The notes under the pieces: model-generated
The model's database searches: none
Seen by the model: the letters and a program-made list of their open reading frames with translations, nothing else
What the model was told of the DNA's origin: nothing
Source: Paracamarosporium sp. OC-R06-R3
Lineage: Eukaryota; Ascomycota; Dothideomycetes; Pleosporales; Didymosphaeriaceae
Direction of reading: 5' to 3'
Length of the DNA: 32,928 nucleotides
Assembly (NCBI GenBank): GCA_019828545.1
Contig: JACVRA010000131.1
Coordinates: 1-32,928, forward strand
In this document: positions 1 to 8,123 of the stretch, piece after piece
How positions within the stretch are numbered: position 1 is the first letter of the stretch
Layout: each line of letters starts with the position of its first letter
Program-made: the position numbers and the translations under genes

Positions 1-30
1 ATTTTAGATTCACTATTTTATATAAAATTA

Positions 31-102
31 GCCAGGATAGTTCAATTGGTAGAACATTAATTTCATGCATTAAGAATGGGAATTCAAATTTCTCTCCTGG
101 CT
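31..102 (+). tRNA. trnM: tRNA-Met (CAU), copy 1
   Basis: Cloverleaf with 7-bp acceptor GCCAGGA/TCCTGGC, D stem GTTC/GAAC, anticodon stem TTAAT/ATTAA around loop TTCATGC (anticodon CAT), and T stem GGGAA/TTCTC. It is one of three full-length CAU tRNAs on the plus strand and lies 86 bp before atp6. Which one is the initiator cannot be decided by eye. If the genome is circular, it continues the tRNA cluster at the window's right end. Confidence 0.93.
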
Positions 103-188
103 AAATTACCTATTATTTATTACTCTATTTCGTTTTAGTCTAACTAAACTATATTTTATACTTGTAGTAAAAATAAATAACTTTAAAC

Positions 189-956
189 ATGTTTAATTAT
201 ATTATAAGTCCCCTTGATCAATTTGAAATAAGAAATCTATTTAGTATAGATACACCATTATTAGCAAATATTAATTTATCAATTACAAACATAGGTTTAT
301 ATATGACAATTGCTGCATTTGTAGCCTTTTACTTTAGTATTTTAGCTACAAACCATTCAATTATTACTCCTAACAAGTGATCTTTAAGTCAAGAAACACT
401 ATATGCTACTATACATAGTATAGTAATAAACCAAATTAACAATAAAAGTGGGCAAGCTTATTTCCCATTTATGTATGCATTATTTATTTTCATATTAATT
501 AACAATCTTATAGGAATGATACCTTATAGTTTTGCATCAACATCTCATTTTATCTTAACATTCTCACTTAGTTTCACAGTAGTTTTAGGTGCTACTGTAT
601 TAGGATTCAAAGAACATGGATTAAAATTCTTTTCTTTATTTGTTCCAGCTGGGTGTCCTTTAGGATTACTACCTCTTTTAGTGTTAATAGAGTTCATTTC
701 ATATTTAGCTAGAAATGTTTCTTTAGGTCTTAGATTAGCAGCAAACATATTATCAGGTCATATGTTATTAAATATTTTAAGTGGATTTACATATAATATT
801 ATGAGTTCTGGATTCATTTTTTTCCTATTAGGGTTATTACCATTAGCATTTATAATTGCATTTTCTGGTTTAGAGCTAGGTATTGCCTTTATACAATCAC
901 AAGTATTTGTGGTTTTATCTTGTTCTTATATAAAAGACGCATTAGAATTACATTAA
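189..956 (+). CDS. atp6: ATP synthase F0 subunit a
   Basis: Encodes the 255-residue F0 subunit a, an integral inner-membrane protein that forms the proton half-channels against the c-ring. The reading frame crosses one TGA (378-380) read as Trp, giving one ORF from ATG 189 to TAA 954. Hallmarks seen are the internal segment ending NNLIGMIPYSFA, the helix with SLGLRLAANILSGH carrying the essential Arg, and a final helix ending VLSCSYIKDALELH. The N-terminus MFNYIISPLDQFEI is typical of fungal atp6 and close to the processed form. It is the first protein gene after trnM and is followed by a strong hairpin. The expected partners atp8 and atp9 are not in this window. Confidence 0.98.
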
Positions 957-1494
957 ATTTTTAAAGTAAATAACTATGCTTTTTATAAGGCAAATGAATA
1001 GTAATACTTTTGAAATATTACTATTGTACCTTTATTTGGCAAGTTTTATAAATACAGTTAGATTACAGTTAACTTATTATGCTAAACTATGTATTACATA
1101 ATAGCTATAAAAAATCCTCATTTTTTTATTAAGGAAACATAAAAATGAGAAAGTTGCATTATATAAGGTTAAGGTAATTTTATATACAGCAATAGTGGGA
1201 GAAGATCTGTTTTTGAAGTTTAACTTCATTAATATTAAAGCCCAATAAAAAAAAAGTAGGGTGGTACTTATTAAAATAAATATAATTATATTCTACTAAA
1301 CTGTTAGTGTTTTTTGGAAATAAATTATTATTCTAAGTTTAATCATGTATTTTAAAAACAAATTATCAAAATATACAATAAATTTTCAATAAATTAAAAT
1401 ATATACTATATCTATTTAACATATATACTTAAATTATCCTTTAAAATATGCCATTTTTATGTGTAATTTTATAATAATTTATATTTATTCAACC
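957..1494. other. atp6-nad1 spacer
   Basis: About 540 AT-rich bases with no convincing gene. It holds the post-atp6 hairpin, a second inverted repeat (CTCATTTTT/AAAAATGAG, about 1118-1148), and a stretch at about 1185-1260 whose reverse complement resembles the rps3 leader spacer at about 16640-16705: both share a TTTTTATTGGGCTTTA block followed by a purine/pyrimidine-alternating region. No tRNA could be folded here. Confidence 0.6.
997..1025 (+). terminator. Perfect hairpin 40 nt downstream of atp6
   Basis: A perfect 10-bp inverted repeat AATAGTAATA/TATTACTATT closes a 9-nt loop. Flanking ATAAGG and CCTTTAT could extend the structure. There is no U-tract, so a bacterial-type terminator is unlikely; an mRNA 3' end or processing hairpin for atp6 is the likelier role. 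The structure is visible; the role is inferred. Confidence 0.5.
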
Positions 1495-2610
1495 ATGTTA
1501 TATATACCAACAATTATGTCTATTCTGGAAGTTTTAGCCGTTACCGTCCCTGTATTATTAACTGTAGCTTTTATAACAATTGCAGAAAGAAAAACAATGG
1601 CTAGTATGCAAAGAAGATTAGGGCCTAATTCTGTAGGTTGATATGGTCTTCTTCAAGCATTTGCAGATGCCCTTAAACTTTTATTAAAAGAGTATGTTTC
1701 TCCTACACAAGCTAATATCTTTTTATTCTTTCTTGGTCCTATTATAACTTTAATTTTTTCATTGTTAGGTTATGCTGTTATACCTTATGGTCCTGGTTTA
1801 ATGATATTAGATTACAATCTTGGTATACTATATCTTTTAGCTATGTCTTCATTAGCTACATACGGGATATTATTAGCAGGATGATCCGCTAACTCTAAAT
1901 ATGCATTTTTAGGGTCTTTAAGAAGTACAGCTCAATTAATTAGCTATGAATTAATCTTAAGTTCTGCAATTCTTCTTGTAGTATTATTAGCAGGTAGTTT
2001 AGATATAACTGTAATTATAGAAGCTCAAAGAGCTATTTGATATATAATTCCTTTATTTCCTATATTCCTTGTGTTCTTTATAGGATCTATAGCAGAAACA
2101 AACAGAGCACCCTTTGATTTGGCAGAGGCTGAATCAGAATTAGTTAGTGGGTTTATGACTGAACATTCAGCGGTTATTTTTGTATTTTTCTTTTTAGCTG
2201 AATATGCTAGTATTGTACTTATTTGTATTTTAAATAGTATTTTATTTTTAGGTGGTTATCTTTTTGACTTTAACTATTTCCTTTACCCATATTTATTATT
2301 ATTACAAAATATAGCAGGTGATAGTTATATGTCTCTAACCGATAATGAAACTAATTTTAATGTTATTAATTTTGATAATTATAGTACAGTTATAGGAACA
2401 TTAGTGAGTGGTTTAGTTATAGGTGTTAAAGCTTGTATTATGATTTTTGTTTTCATATGAGCCAGAGCTTCTTTCCCTAGAATACGTTATGACCAACTTA
2501 TGTCTTATTGTTGAACTGTTTTATTACCAATAGTTATCGCATTTATTATACTAGTTCCTTGTGTTTTATACAGCTTTGATATTATACCTTGTAATATTCC
2601 TGTATTATAA
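1495..2610 (+). CDS. nad1: NADH dehydrogenase subunit 1
   Basis: Membrane-arm subunit of complex I at the ubiquinone-binding interface; 371 residues from the chosen start. The frame is continuous to TAA 2608 with TGA read as Trp at several conserved sites. Family landmarks are [20 protein letters not shown] near the N-terminus, the loop [20 protein letters not shown], and the C-terminal [15 protein letters not shown]. The start at 1495 ([13 protein letters not shown]) gives an N-terminus of normal length; an upstream in-frame ATG at 1459 adds 12 residues and another at 1516 removes 7. A loop near residue 270 ([14 protein letters not shown]) looks like a lineage insertion. Its last 39 bases recur exactly behind cob. 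Confidence 0.97.
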
Positions 2611-2684
2611 TTTTACTATCTTTTATAAAGTATAGTTTAATCTATCTTTAAGATAGAGATTATATTTTACAAAAAAAGGGTATA
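2572..2684 (+). repeat. nad1 3' end repeat, copy A (inverted partner at 7994-8106)
   Basis: The final 39 nt of nad1 (2572-2610) are identical to the minus strand at 8106-8068. Similarity, now imperfect, continues through a hairpin (TCTATCTTTAAGATAGA and relatives), an A-tract and the first bases GGGTAT of a tRNA-like element. The whole segment is about 110 bp. This is the original gene copy; the partner behind cob is a duplicate. Confidence 0.85.
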
Positions 2685-2732
2685 GGTGGTATAAACTTAT
2701 AAAAGTTTAAGAGGTTCGATTCCTTAATACCC
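2678..2732 (+). other. D-armless tRNA-like element behind nad1
   Basis: 55 nt starting GGGTAT and ending ATACCC (6-bp acceptor). It has an anticodon-like hairpin TAAACT/AGTTTA with a 6-nt loop and a T-arm-like AGAGG TTCGATT CCTTA. There is no room for a D arm. It is clearly related to the minus-strand element at 12009-12060, which keeps a CAU loop. It may be a decayed tRNA or a tRNA-like processing signal (t-element) that frees the nad1 3' end. Confidence 0.55.
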
Positions 2733-2734
2733 AA

Positions 2735-2803
2735 TATAAATTAAAGAGAAGTATTTATATAAATTAAAGAGAAGTATTTATATAAATTAAAGAGAAGTAT
2801 TTA
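2735..2803 (+). repeat. Tandem repeat, three 23-bp units
   Basis: Three consecutive copies of a 23-bp unit (TATAAATTAAAGAGAAGTAT plus TTA) start immediately after the tRNA-like element and are followed by a partial fourth start. They lie where the plus- and minus-strand gene blocks converge. A similar AAATTAAAGAGAAG run occurs on the minus strand near 7170-7185. Confidence 0.9.
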
Positions 2804-3115
2804 TATAAACCTTTTATAGGGTTTAATATTTAGGTTTATTAAATATTACTACTTTCTTGCTCTTTCAATTGTTTTCTTTTACTTTGTTATTTCAAGAATT
2901 TTCTTTTGCTTTGTTCTTGCTCTTGTTATTTAGTTAAGTAACTAACATTATCACTTACTCTTTAAAGAAAAAAATAAATATTAGTTAAAAATATTGTTAT
3001 GTATAAGTACTATAATATATATTATGGATTGTATAGAGGTAATGGGATATAAAGGGTTAGCCCTTTAAAGACCATTTATTCTAACACTAATCTTTCTATT
3101 TATAATTATAACTAA
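2804..3115. other. Convergent spacer with pyrimidine tract
   Basis: About 310 bp between nad1 (plus) and trnV/nad3 (minus). A strongly T/C-biased stretch (about 2845-2935, with repeats of CTTTGTT and CTTGCTCTT) is followed by AT-rich sequence and a short hairpin at 3050-3067. I see no coding sequence other than the tail of the nad3 read-through frame. Confidence 0.6.
3050..3067. terminator. Hairpin at the convergent transcription boundary
   Basis: TAAAGGG-TTAG-CCCTTTA forms a 7-bp perfect stem with a 4-nt loop. It is symmetric, so it would form in transcripts of either strand, and it sits where the two gene blocks end. A bidirectional terminator or 3' processing site is a reasonable guess but is not shown by the sequence alone. 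Confidence 0.4.
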
Positions 3116-3611
3116 TGAGAAATAAGTGATTCGAACACTCAACCCCCCACGCGTAAAACGGGCGCTCTACCAATTGAGCTAATTTCTCTTTTTTTTTATT
3201 TGCATTATTAAGGAATGCATCTGACCCTGGTACATCCTTACTATTATATGACAATGTTTGTTTACTATCTATAGTTAATGCATTTTTTCCTAATTCAAAT
3301 ACAAACCCTAGTGTTAATAATACAAAAAAGATCATCATAATTGCCAATCCATAAATATCATTATTATATCCACTTACACTATAAGGGTAAACTAATAATA
3401 TTTCTAAATCAAATAAAAGGAATAAAAGACCAAATATAAAAAAAGATACACTAAATTGTGTTCTATTTTGACCTAAAAATGAGTGAAATCCACACTCGAA
3501 TACGCTATCCTTTTCTTGATATGGGTTGTGCGGAGCTAAAAGTAAATTTACAAATAATAAAATAAGAGATAATATAGGTATAAATATGATAAAAAAAGTT
3601 GTACTTGTCAT
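3096..3611 (-). CDS. nad3: NADH dehydrogenase subunit 3, read-through into trnV
   Basis: Complex I membrane subunit. The ATG at 3611 abuts the nad2 stop codon with no spacer. The first 115-120 residues are normal nad3, including NPYQEKDSVFECGFHSF, FLLFDLEILLVYP and VFELGKNALTIDSKQ. No stop occurs before the 5' end of trnV: exactly 141 codons lie between the ATG and base 3189, and the first in-frame stop, at 3096, is beyond trnV, giving a 171-residue frame whose tail is translated tRNA sequence. The true protein is probably about 140 residues, ending at or near the tRNA boundary. How translation ends is unclear. Identity is certain; the 3' end is not. Confidence 0.93.
   Translation of the reverse strand: MTSTTFFIIFIPILSLILLFVNLLLAPHNPYQEKDSVFECGFHSFLGQNRTQFSVSFFIFGLLFLLFDLEILLVYPYSVSGYNNDIYGLAIMMIFFVLLTLGFVFELGKNALTIDSKQTLSYNSKDVPGSDAFLNNANKKKEKLAQLVERPFYAWGVECSNHLFLISYNYK
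3116..3188 (-). tRNA. trnV: tRNA-Val (UAC), duplicate copy at the end of nad3
   Basis: Good cloverleaf: acceptor GAGAAAT/ATTTCTC, D stem GCTC/GAGC, anticodon stem CCCGT/GTGGG around TTTACGC (anticodon TAC), T arm AGTG-TTCGAAT-CACT, discriminator A. A second trnV (UAC) is on the plus strand at 25334; the two differ mainly in the anticodon stem and variable region. The nad3 frame runs straight into this gene without a stop, so the two overlap functionally. Confidence 0.9.
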
Positions 3612-5357
3612 TTAAATATTAAAAAAGATTAAAGCTAGTATATTTGCCATATTTAATAAACTTTCTGGCATAAATATAAATAATGTTATTATTAATGTTA
3701 TAATTGATATAGTTAAACTTAAGGAACTTGATAACACTATGTTATCTATTTTAATATTTAATTTTTTAACTATAACATTTTTTTCAGTAATTAAACTCTC
3801 TGCTTTAAAATCAGTTAGTTCATTGTTTAATTCATAATCGGGTTTATAAAAGAATATTTGTTTTACTATTGCTAGATAATATACCGCACTAATAACACTA
3901 GTTAATATAGCAACAAGGGACATAAAAATGTATCCGTTGTCAATAGCTGCACTTAAAATCATCTGTTTACCAAAAAAACCGATTAATGGTGGTATTCCTG
4001 CAAAAGAAAACAGAGTTATAGCTAAACTTAAGGATAATACAGGGTTTATGTAATAATAACCCTTTAATTGATCAATAAGTTGAATTGGAGAGTTATCAAT
4101 ATCATTTAAATTATGGTTGTTTTCATTCTCCTGTTTAGCTTCTTTAACTTTGTACACATAACAGTATAAAGAATAACCTATGGCTATTATTAATACAAAA
4201 GCATTTAAATTAGAAATAGAATATTGTATTAAATAAAACATAAATGCTTGTGTTGATTCTACTGTGTGTATACTTAAACCTAATAATATAAATCCTACAT
4301 GAGATATAGTACTAAAAGCAAATAGTCTTTTTATTCTAGATTGTGTTAACCCTACTATTGTTCCTATGATTAAAGATAAAAGAGAGCTAATTAATAAACT
4401 CATAGTTCAACTAAAATCAGAGTCAAAAAAGGATTTGCTTGTGTAATGTACCAATTCTAATAAGAAAATAAAGATAGAAATTTTTGCTATTATAGCAACA
4501 AAAGTTGTAACTACTGTTGGTATTGCATCATAAACATCAGGGCTTCAAAAATGAAATGGAGCAGCTGAAACTTTGAATAAAAATCCTACAGACATAAATA
4601 ATAAACTAATATCTATATAGTAAGATTCGTATCAATAAAGTAAACTTGATAAGTTCTCCAACCCTAATACACTTAAATTTGAATATTCATTTCAACTTAT
4701 TTTATGTATGCTAGTAATAATATATAAACTGTCTAAGTTAGTAGTACCTGTATTTGCATACAGTAAACCTGTACTTAATAGTATAAAACAGGATGATAAA
4801 CCACCTAGTAAAAAGTACATAAGACCACCAGATGTTGCGGGTTCTGAATCTCTATATATAGTAGATAATAGATATAACCCATAACTTTGTAATTCTATAG
4901 CTAAAAATATGGATACTAAGTCACTAGTAGAGACTAAAAAAATACCCCCCGTTACAATAAATAGAATGATTAGGGAGTACTCTATAATCTTGTATTGTTC
5001 CCCCATTTTGTTTAATATAACTGTTTGATAATAAACGAGTTTAGTAAATAATATTTTATCCATAGAACTGTATTCTCTAAGTCAAACTTTTCTGGGGTAA
5101 AATGATGTTAACAATAGTATTACACCACTAACTAGTAGAATAAAAATTTGAAATACAAAAGTAATAGATGTAGCATGAAATAACCCTCCGAAAATTCCTA
5201 TACCTTTATTTAAAAATAAAAAGTTTACATTATCATAGGCAATGAAAGCAGCAATAACTAATATAGTTATTGTAGCTCTTGAGTACAGAATTGATTTATC
5301 TCGTCTTAAGGTAATAGAATTAGATAAAATTAATATAATTAGTGATAGAATTAACAT
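3612..5357 (-). CDS. nad2: NADH dehydrogenase subunit 2
   Basis: Antiporter-like proton-pumping subunit of complex I, 581 residues, continuous from ATG 5357 to TAA 3612 when TGA is read as Trp. It is rich in membrane helices. Landmarks are [58 protein letters not shown] and [17 protein letters not shown] charged insert near residue 410 ([14 protein letters not shown]) and a polar stretch near 510 are loop expansions. The stop codon directly precedes the nad3 ATG (TAAATG), the usual fungal nad2-nad3 pair, so the two are almost surely co-transcribed and perhaps translationally coupled. Confidence 0.97.
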
Positions 5358-5398
5358 TGTTTTTTAAGTTAAAAATTTTTTTTTAGTTTGAACTAAAA

Positions 5399-5422
5399 AA
5401 TTAATAGTTAAACCTATTAATT
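5399..5422 (-). repeat. Conserved hairpin upstream of nad2
   Basis: A perfect 8-bp inverted repeat AATTAATA/TATTAATT with an 8-nt loop GTTAAACC lies 42 bp upstream of nad2 and is bordered by an A/T homopolymer run. A near-identical hairpin, embedded in about 40 similar bases, lies upstream of rps3 (16616-16639), and a weaker relative is upstream of trnC/cox1 (about 20740-20765). A shared leader or processing element of minus-strand transcripts is possible. Confidence 0.55.
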
Positions 5423-5483
5423 ATTTTTTTTACATTATTTGTAAAATATAGTATATTTAGGAAATTAACTTAACTATTTAAGC

Positions 5484-6757
5484 TTAAGATCCTCAATAAT
5501 ATATAGATACGAATAAAAATAATCATACAACATCGACAAAATGTCAATAAAGTATACCAGCTTCTAATCCTAGATGGTGGTTATTTGTTAAATGATATGC
5601 TAATAGACGTCACAGACCTACTGCTAAGAATGCTGTACCTATCATTACATGTAATCCATGGACTTTTTACAGTAAAGGGGTTTTAATCCTTTACTCCCAT
5701 TTTTATAAAATGGTCTAGACTATGTCATCAATTAAATAGAATACTAAATTGTAGGGTTTTAAAGGTAAGATTCTTTTTTTTTTAAGAAACTTACTAGTCG
5801 TTGAACCTTTATAAATATGATACCCTAATCTTTATTCTAAATAGATGGGAGTATCTTTATACTTGGCTGCATATTGTATTATATATTCAATATGTTTAAT
5901 ATAATAGTTTCATGCAATTTACCCTATTTTCTATTCTATTTATTACAAAAAAAATTACTTATTTTTAATTTTCTTTGTTAATTTAATATTATAATTTAAT
6001 AATCGTTATATATTTCCCTATCCTTTAAATCTATTTGTATTATTAATAGCCACAGCTTTAAAAAGCGATAATTAAGTTATATCTTTTTTATTAAATAAAA
6101 CAAATAGAATAGGGGCTCCATAATTAACCCTGTTCCAAAGTAAAAACATGATCCAAAAGCTCCGTCTGAAATAGTAAATGATGATACTGAATATTCCACA
6201 CCCTGTAAACCTGTAAATATTACTGCTAATATTATAGTATATAGTAAACCATATAAAGCTTTACCTCTTTTTCCATTAATTAAATAATGATGCCCATATG
6301 TAACAGTAAATCCTGAAGAAAGTAAAATAACTGTATTTACTAATGGTAATTCAAAAGGATCAATAGCTTCTATACCTAGAGGAGGTCACATTGCACCTAA
6401 TTCAACTGCAGGTGAAAGAGCACTGTGGAAAAATGTTCAAAATATAGCTAAGAAAAATAAAGCTTCACTTACTATAAATAAACCTACCCCTATGTTTAAT
6501 CCTCTCTGTACAGCAAGAGTGTGGTTACCTATATATGTACCCTCTGCTATTATATCTCTAAATCAAAATGACATAGCTAATACTAAAGATGTAATACTTA
6601 AAAATAAATTATTTTCTGCATAAGCAAATCCATGGAAGGATAAAACTGCTGATGTTGTAAGACTTAATAAACTAATTGATGTATAAAGAGGTCATGGTGA
6701 AGGAGATACTAAATGAAATGGATGAGCTTGAAAATTACTCCTGTTTAAATTTAACAT
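5484..6757 (-). CDS. cox3: Cytochrome c oxidase subunit III, two exons
   Basis: Core subunit of complex IV, 269 residues. Exon 1 runs 6757-6127 and exon 2 runs 5662-5484 (TAA); they join inside a Phe codon to restore [13 protein letters not shown]. The start [17 protein letters not shown] is typical of fungal cox3. TGA is read as Trp at many sites, including the [20 protein letters not shown] end, which matches the family C-terminus. The interrupting 464-nt sequence is a group I intron without an ORF. cox3 lies 126 bp upstream of nad2 on the same strand, behind the mosaic spacer that carries a trnC relic. Splice sites are inferred from protein continuity plus the U-before/G-last rule of group I introns. 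Confidence 0.96.
5663..6126 (-). other. cox3-i1: ORF-less group I intron in cox3
   Basis: 464 nt between cox3 exons, inserted after coding base 631 (phase 1). The upstream exon ends in T and the intron ends in G, as group I splicing requires. Core signatures on the minus strand are GCAGCCAAG (about 5871-5863), an R-like GGTTCAACGACTAG (5807-5794) and an S-like GACATAGTC (5726-5718), in the right order. No homing endonuclease ORF remains, so mobility would need help in trans. The subgroup was not determined. It is the only intron I find in the window. Confidence 0.9.
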
Positions 6758-7301
6758 TGTATATACTTAAAATTTCGTAATCCACTTTTTTTTATTAAAT
6801 CTTTAGAACTTTCAATTTATAATATTTTCTAAAAGAATAATATCTAATACACCATTATTGTTATATATATTAATAGTATATCTCTAGATTAGAAACAATT
6901 AGTTTTAAGACATATTATTTTAATCTACCACTTTTATTTTAGAGCAATAAAAGCTATTTAATAAAAAATATTTATAGTAGGTTTAATTTTAAACCTCTTA
7001 GATATAAAGGGTTATAGATATAAATAATTTTTGCCCAAAAGATATGAAGGAGTTGAACCTTATATTTATGATCACTACTATAAATGCATATCCTTATGCA
7101 ACATACCCTTTTTTGTTTTTTTTATGTATTTTTTTTTTATTTATTTTTATTTATTTTTATTTTATTTTCTTCTCTTTAATTTTCTCTCTATTTAGGTTTA
7201 ATAGGAGATTAAGATTCAGTAGTTCTTTTTAAGGGAAATACAGAACCGGTATTTAAAAGATAAAGCTACTAGACAATGAGTCATTAAACACTTATTAGAG
7301 A
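6758..7301. other. Spacer between orfA and cox3
   Basis: AT-rich. Apart from the trnC relic it holds a long pyrimidine-rich plus-strand tract (about 7108-7195), which is purine-rich in the minus-strand transcript. A 62-residue plus-strand ORF at 7044-7232 is just antisense of the trnC relic plus the homopolymer tract. I see no other gene. Confidence 0.6.
7039..7108 (-). pseudogene. Decayed tRNA-Cys copy upstream of cox3
   Basis: The acceptor (GGGTATG/CATATCT), D arm and T arm (AAGG-TTCAACT-CCTT) match the intact trnC copies at 20640 and 14897, including the downstream flank TTTTGGGC shared with the 14897 copy. The anticodon arm has changed so that the GCA anticodon and its stem are lost. It may persist as a cleavage signal just before the cox3 leader rather than as a tRNA. 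Confidence 0.75.
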
Positions 7302-7802
7302 TTAATGCTTATATGAAGCATTCAATCTTCTAAGTTCTTTTATTTGTTCAGAGAATTGCGATACATACTCAGGGTTTTCCGCCTTAAGTTTAGTTTCTAG
7401 TTGTAGTCCTTTTTGTATAAAGTTATCTATTTCTTGACCCCTTGTTGTAATAAGACGATCAATTATATTTAACCTTGTACTAATTCTATTGACTTCAGCA
7501 TCTGGCATGTTATGTGGGACGTCCATACTCATATTTCCTGTACCGTCAGTAATTACACTGATCCCCGAGTTATTTATTGTAGTATTGAACTGAGATATAA
7601 AATCAGAAAGTTGCGGCAATAATCTGCCTACTTCCGATACAATATCTGAAATACTCATATCTGAACGTAACGCTTTCGTTGAAAATGAATGAGGTTTAAC
7701 GGGGTTTACTCATTCTAATCCTGTAAAACATTTATCTTGAATATCTCCTAAATAATTCCTAAATAGAGATATTGTATATATAACTTCAGAGGGATAAAAC
7801 AT
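7302..7802 (-). CDS. orfA: chimeric ORF with a cox1-like N-terminus
   Basis: A 166-residue ORF from ATG 7802 when TGA is read as Trp. Residues 13-40 (LFRNYLGDIQDKC, then FTGLEWVNPVKPHSF) align with the end of cox1 (residues 492-521, LFSDYLRILKDKC, then APGLEWALHNPPKPHAF), so the ORF begins with a diverged copy of the cox1 C-terminus. From residue 49 (MSISDIVSEVGRLL) the sequence is unrelated to cox1, largely helical and charged, with a likely coiled coil near 100-160 (IIDRLITTRGQEIDNFI onward). The upstream leader copies the cox1 leader. Function unknown; I recognise no domain. An internal start at 7658 would give a 118-residue protein without the cox1 piece. It may be a relic of a mobile ORF once fused to cox1. 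Confidence 0.65.
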
Positions 7803-7987
7803 ACTTCATATGAAGTTCAGTGTATTTTAGATTTTAAAAAGTTTTATTTACTTAAAAAAAATATAAAGAGTCTTTTTACTGCACTGTTACTTTTTGTTAC
7901 AAAAGATTTTTTTTTTTAATTAGCCACCTCAATATTTTAGAAAACAGATAATTTGTAAAAATTAACGGTTTAATGGGTAAACCTTCA
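7780..7987 (-). repeat. Copy of the cox1 leader upstream of orfA
   Basis: About 150 bp (7780-7935) are nearly identical to 20343-20497 upstream of cox1, including the run GCACTGTTACTTTTTGTTAC and the AATTAGCCACCT block. A second shared block (AATTTGTAAAAATTAACGG, from 7951) matches 20599 onward, with intervening sequence missing here. Both copies lie in the same orientation relative to the frame that follows. High identity suggests recent duplication or gene conversion. Confidence 0.88.
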
Positions 7988-7993
7988 TATCAG

Positions 7994-8106
7994 ATACCCT
8001 TTTTTTTATAAAATGTATAATATCTATTTTAAATATAGATTATAATTATACATAAATATAGTATAACTTATAATACAGGAATATTACAAGGTATAATATC
8101 AAAGCT
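7994..8106 (-). repeat. Copy of nad1 3' end behind cob
   Basis: The minus strand from 8106 to 8068 is identical to the last 39 nt of nad1, including its TAA; similarity continues through a hairpin and an A-tract to GGGTAT at 7999-7994. It begins 18 bp after the cob stop codon. It cannot be expressed as nad1 because only about 12 codons are present. It may supply cob with a borrowed 3' untranslated region. Confidence 0.88.
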
Positions 8107-8123
8107 ATGTAAAATATAAAGGA

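Noticed and set aside
545..748. 67-codon minus-strand ORF
   Set aside because: It is the antisense of the well-conserved middle of atp6; no independent signal.
999..1060. Possible tRNA behind atp6
   Set aside because: Only a long perfect hairpin with a 9-nt loop; no acceptor, D or T arm can be drawn.
7044..7232. 62-codon plus-strand ORF
   Set aside because: Antisense of the trnC relic followed by a T/C homopolymer tract giving a Phe-rich product; composition artefact.
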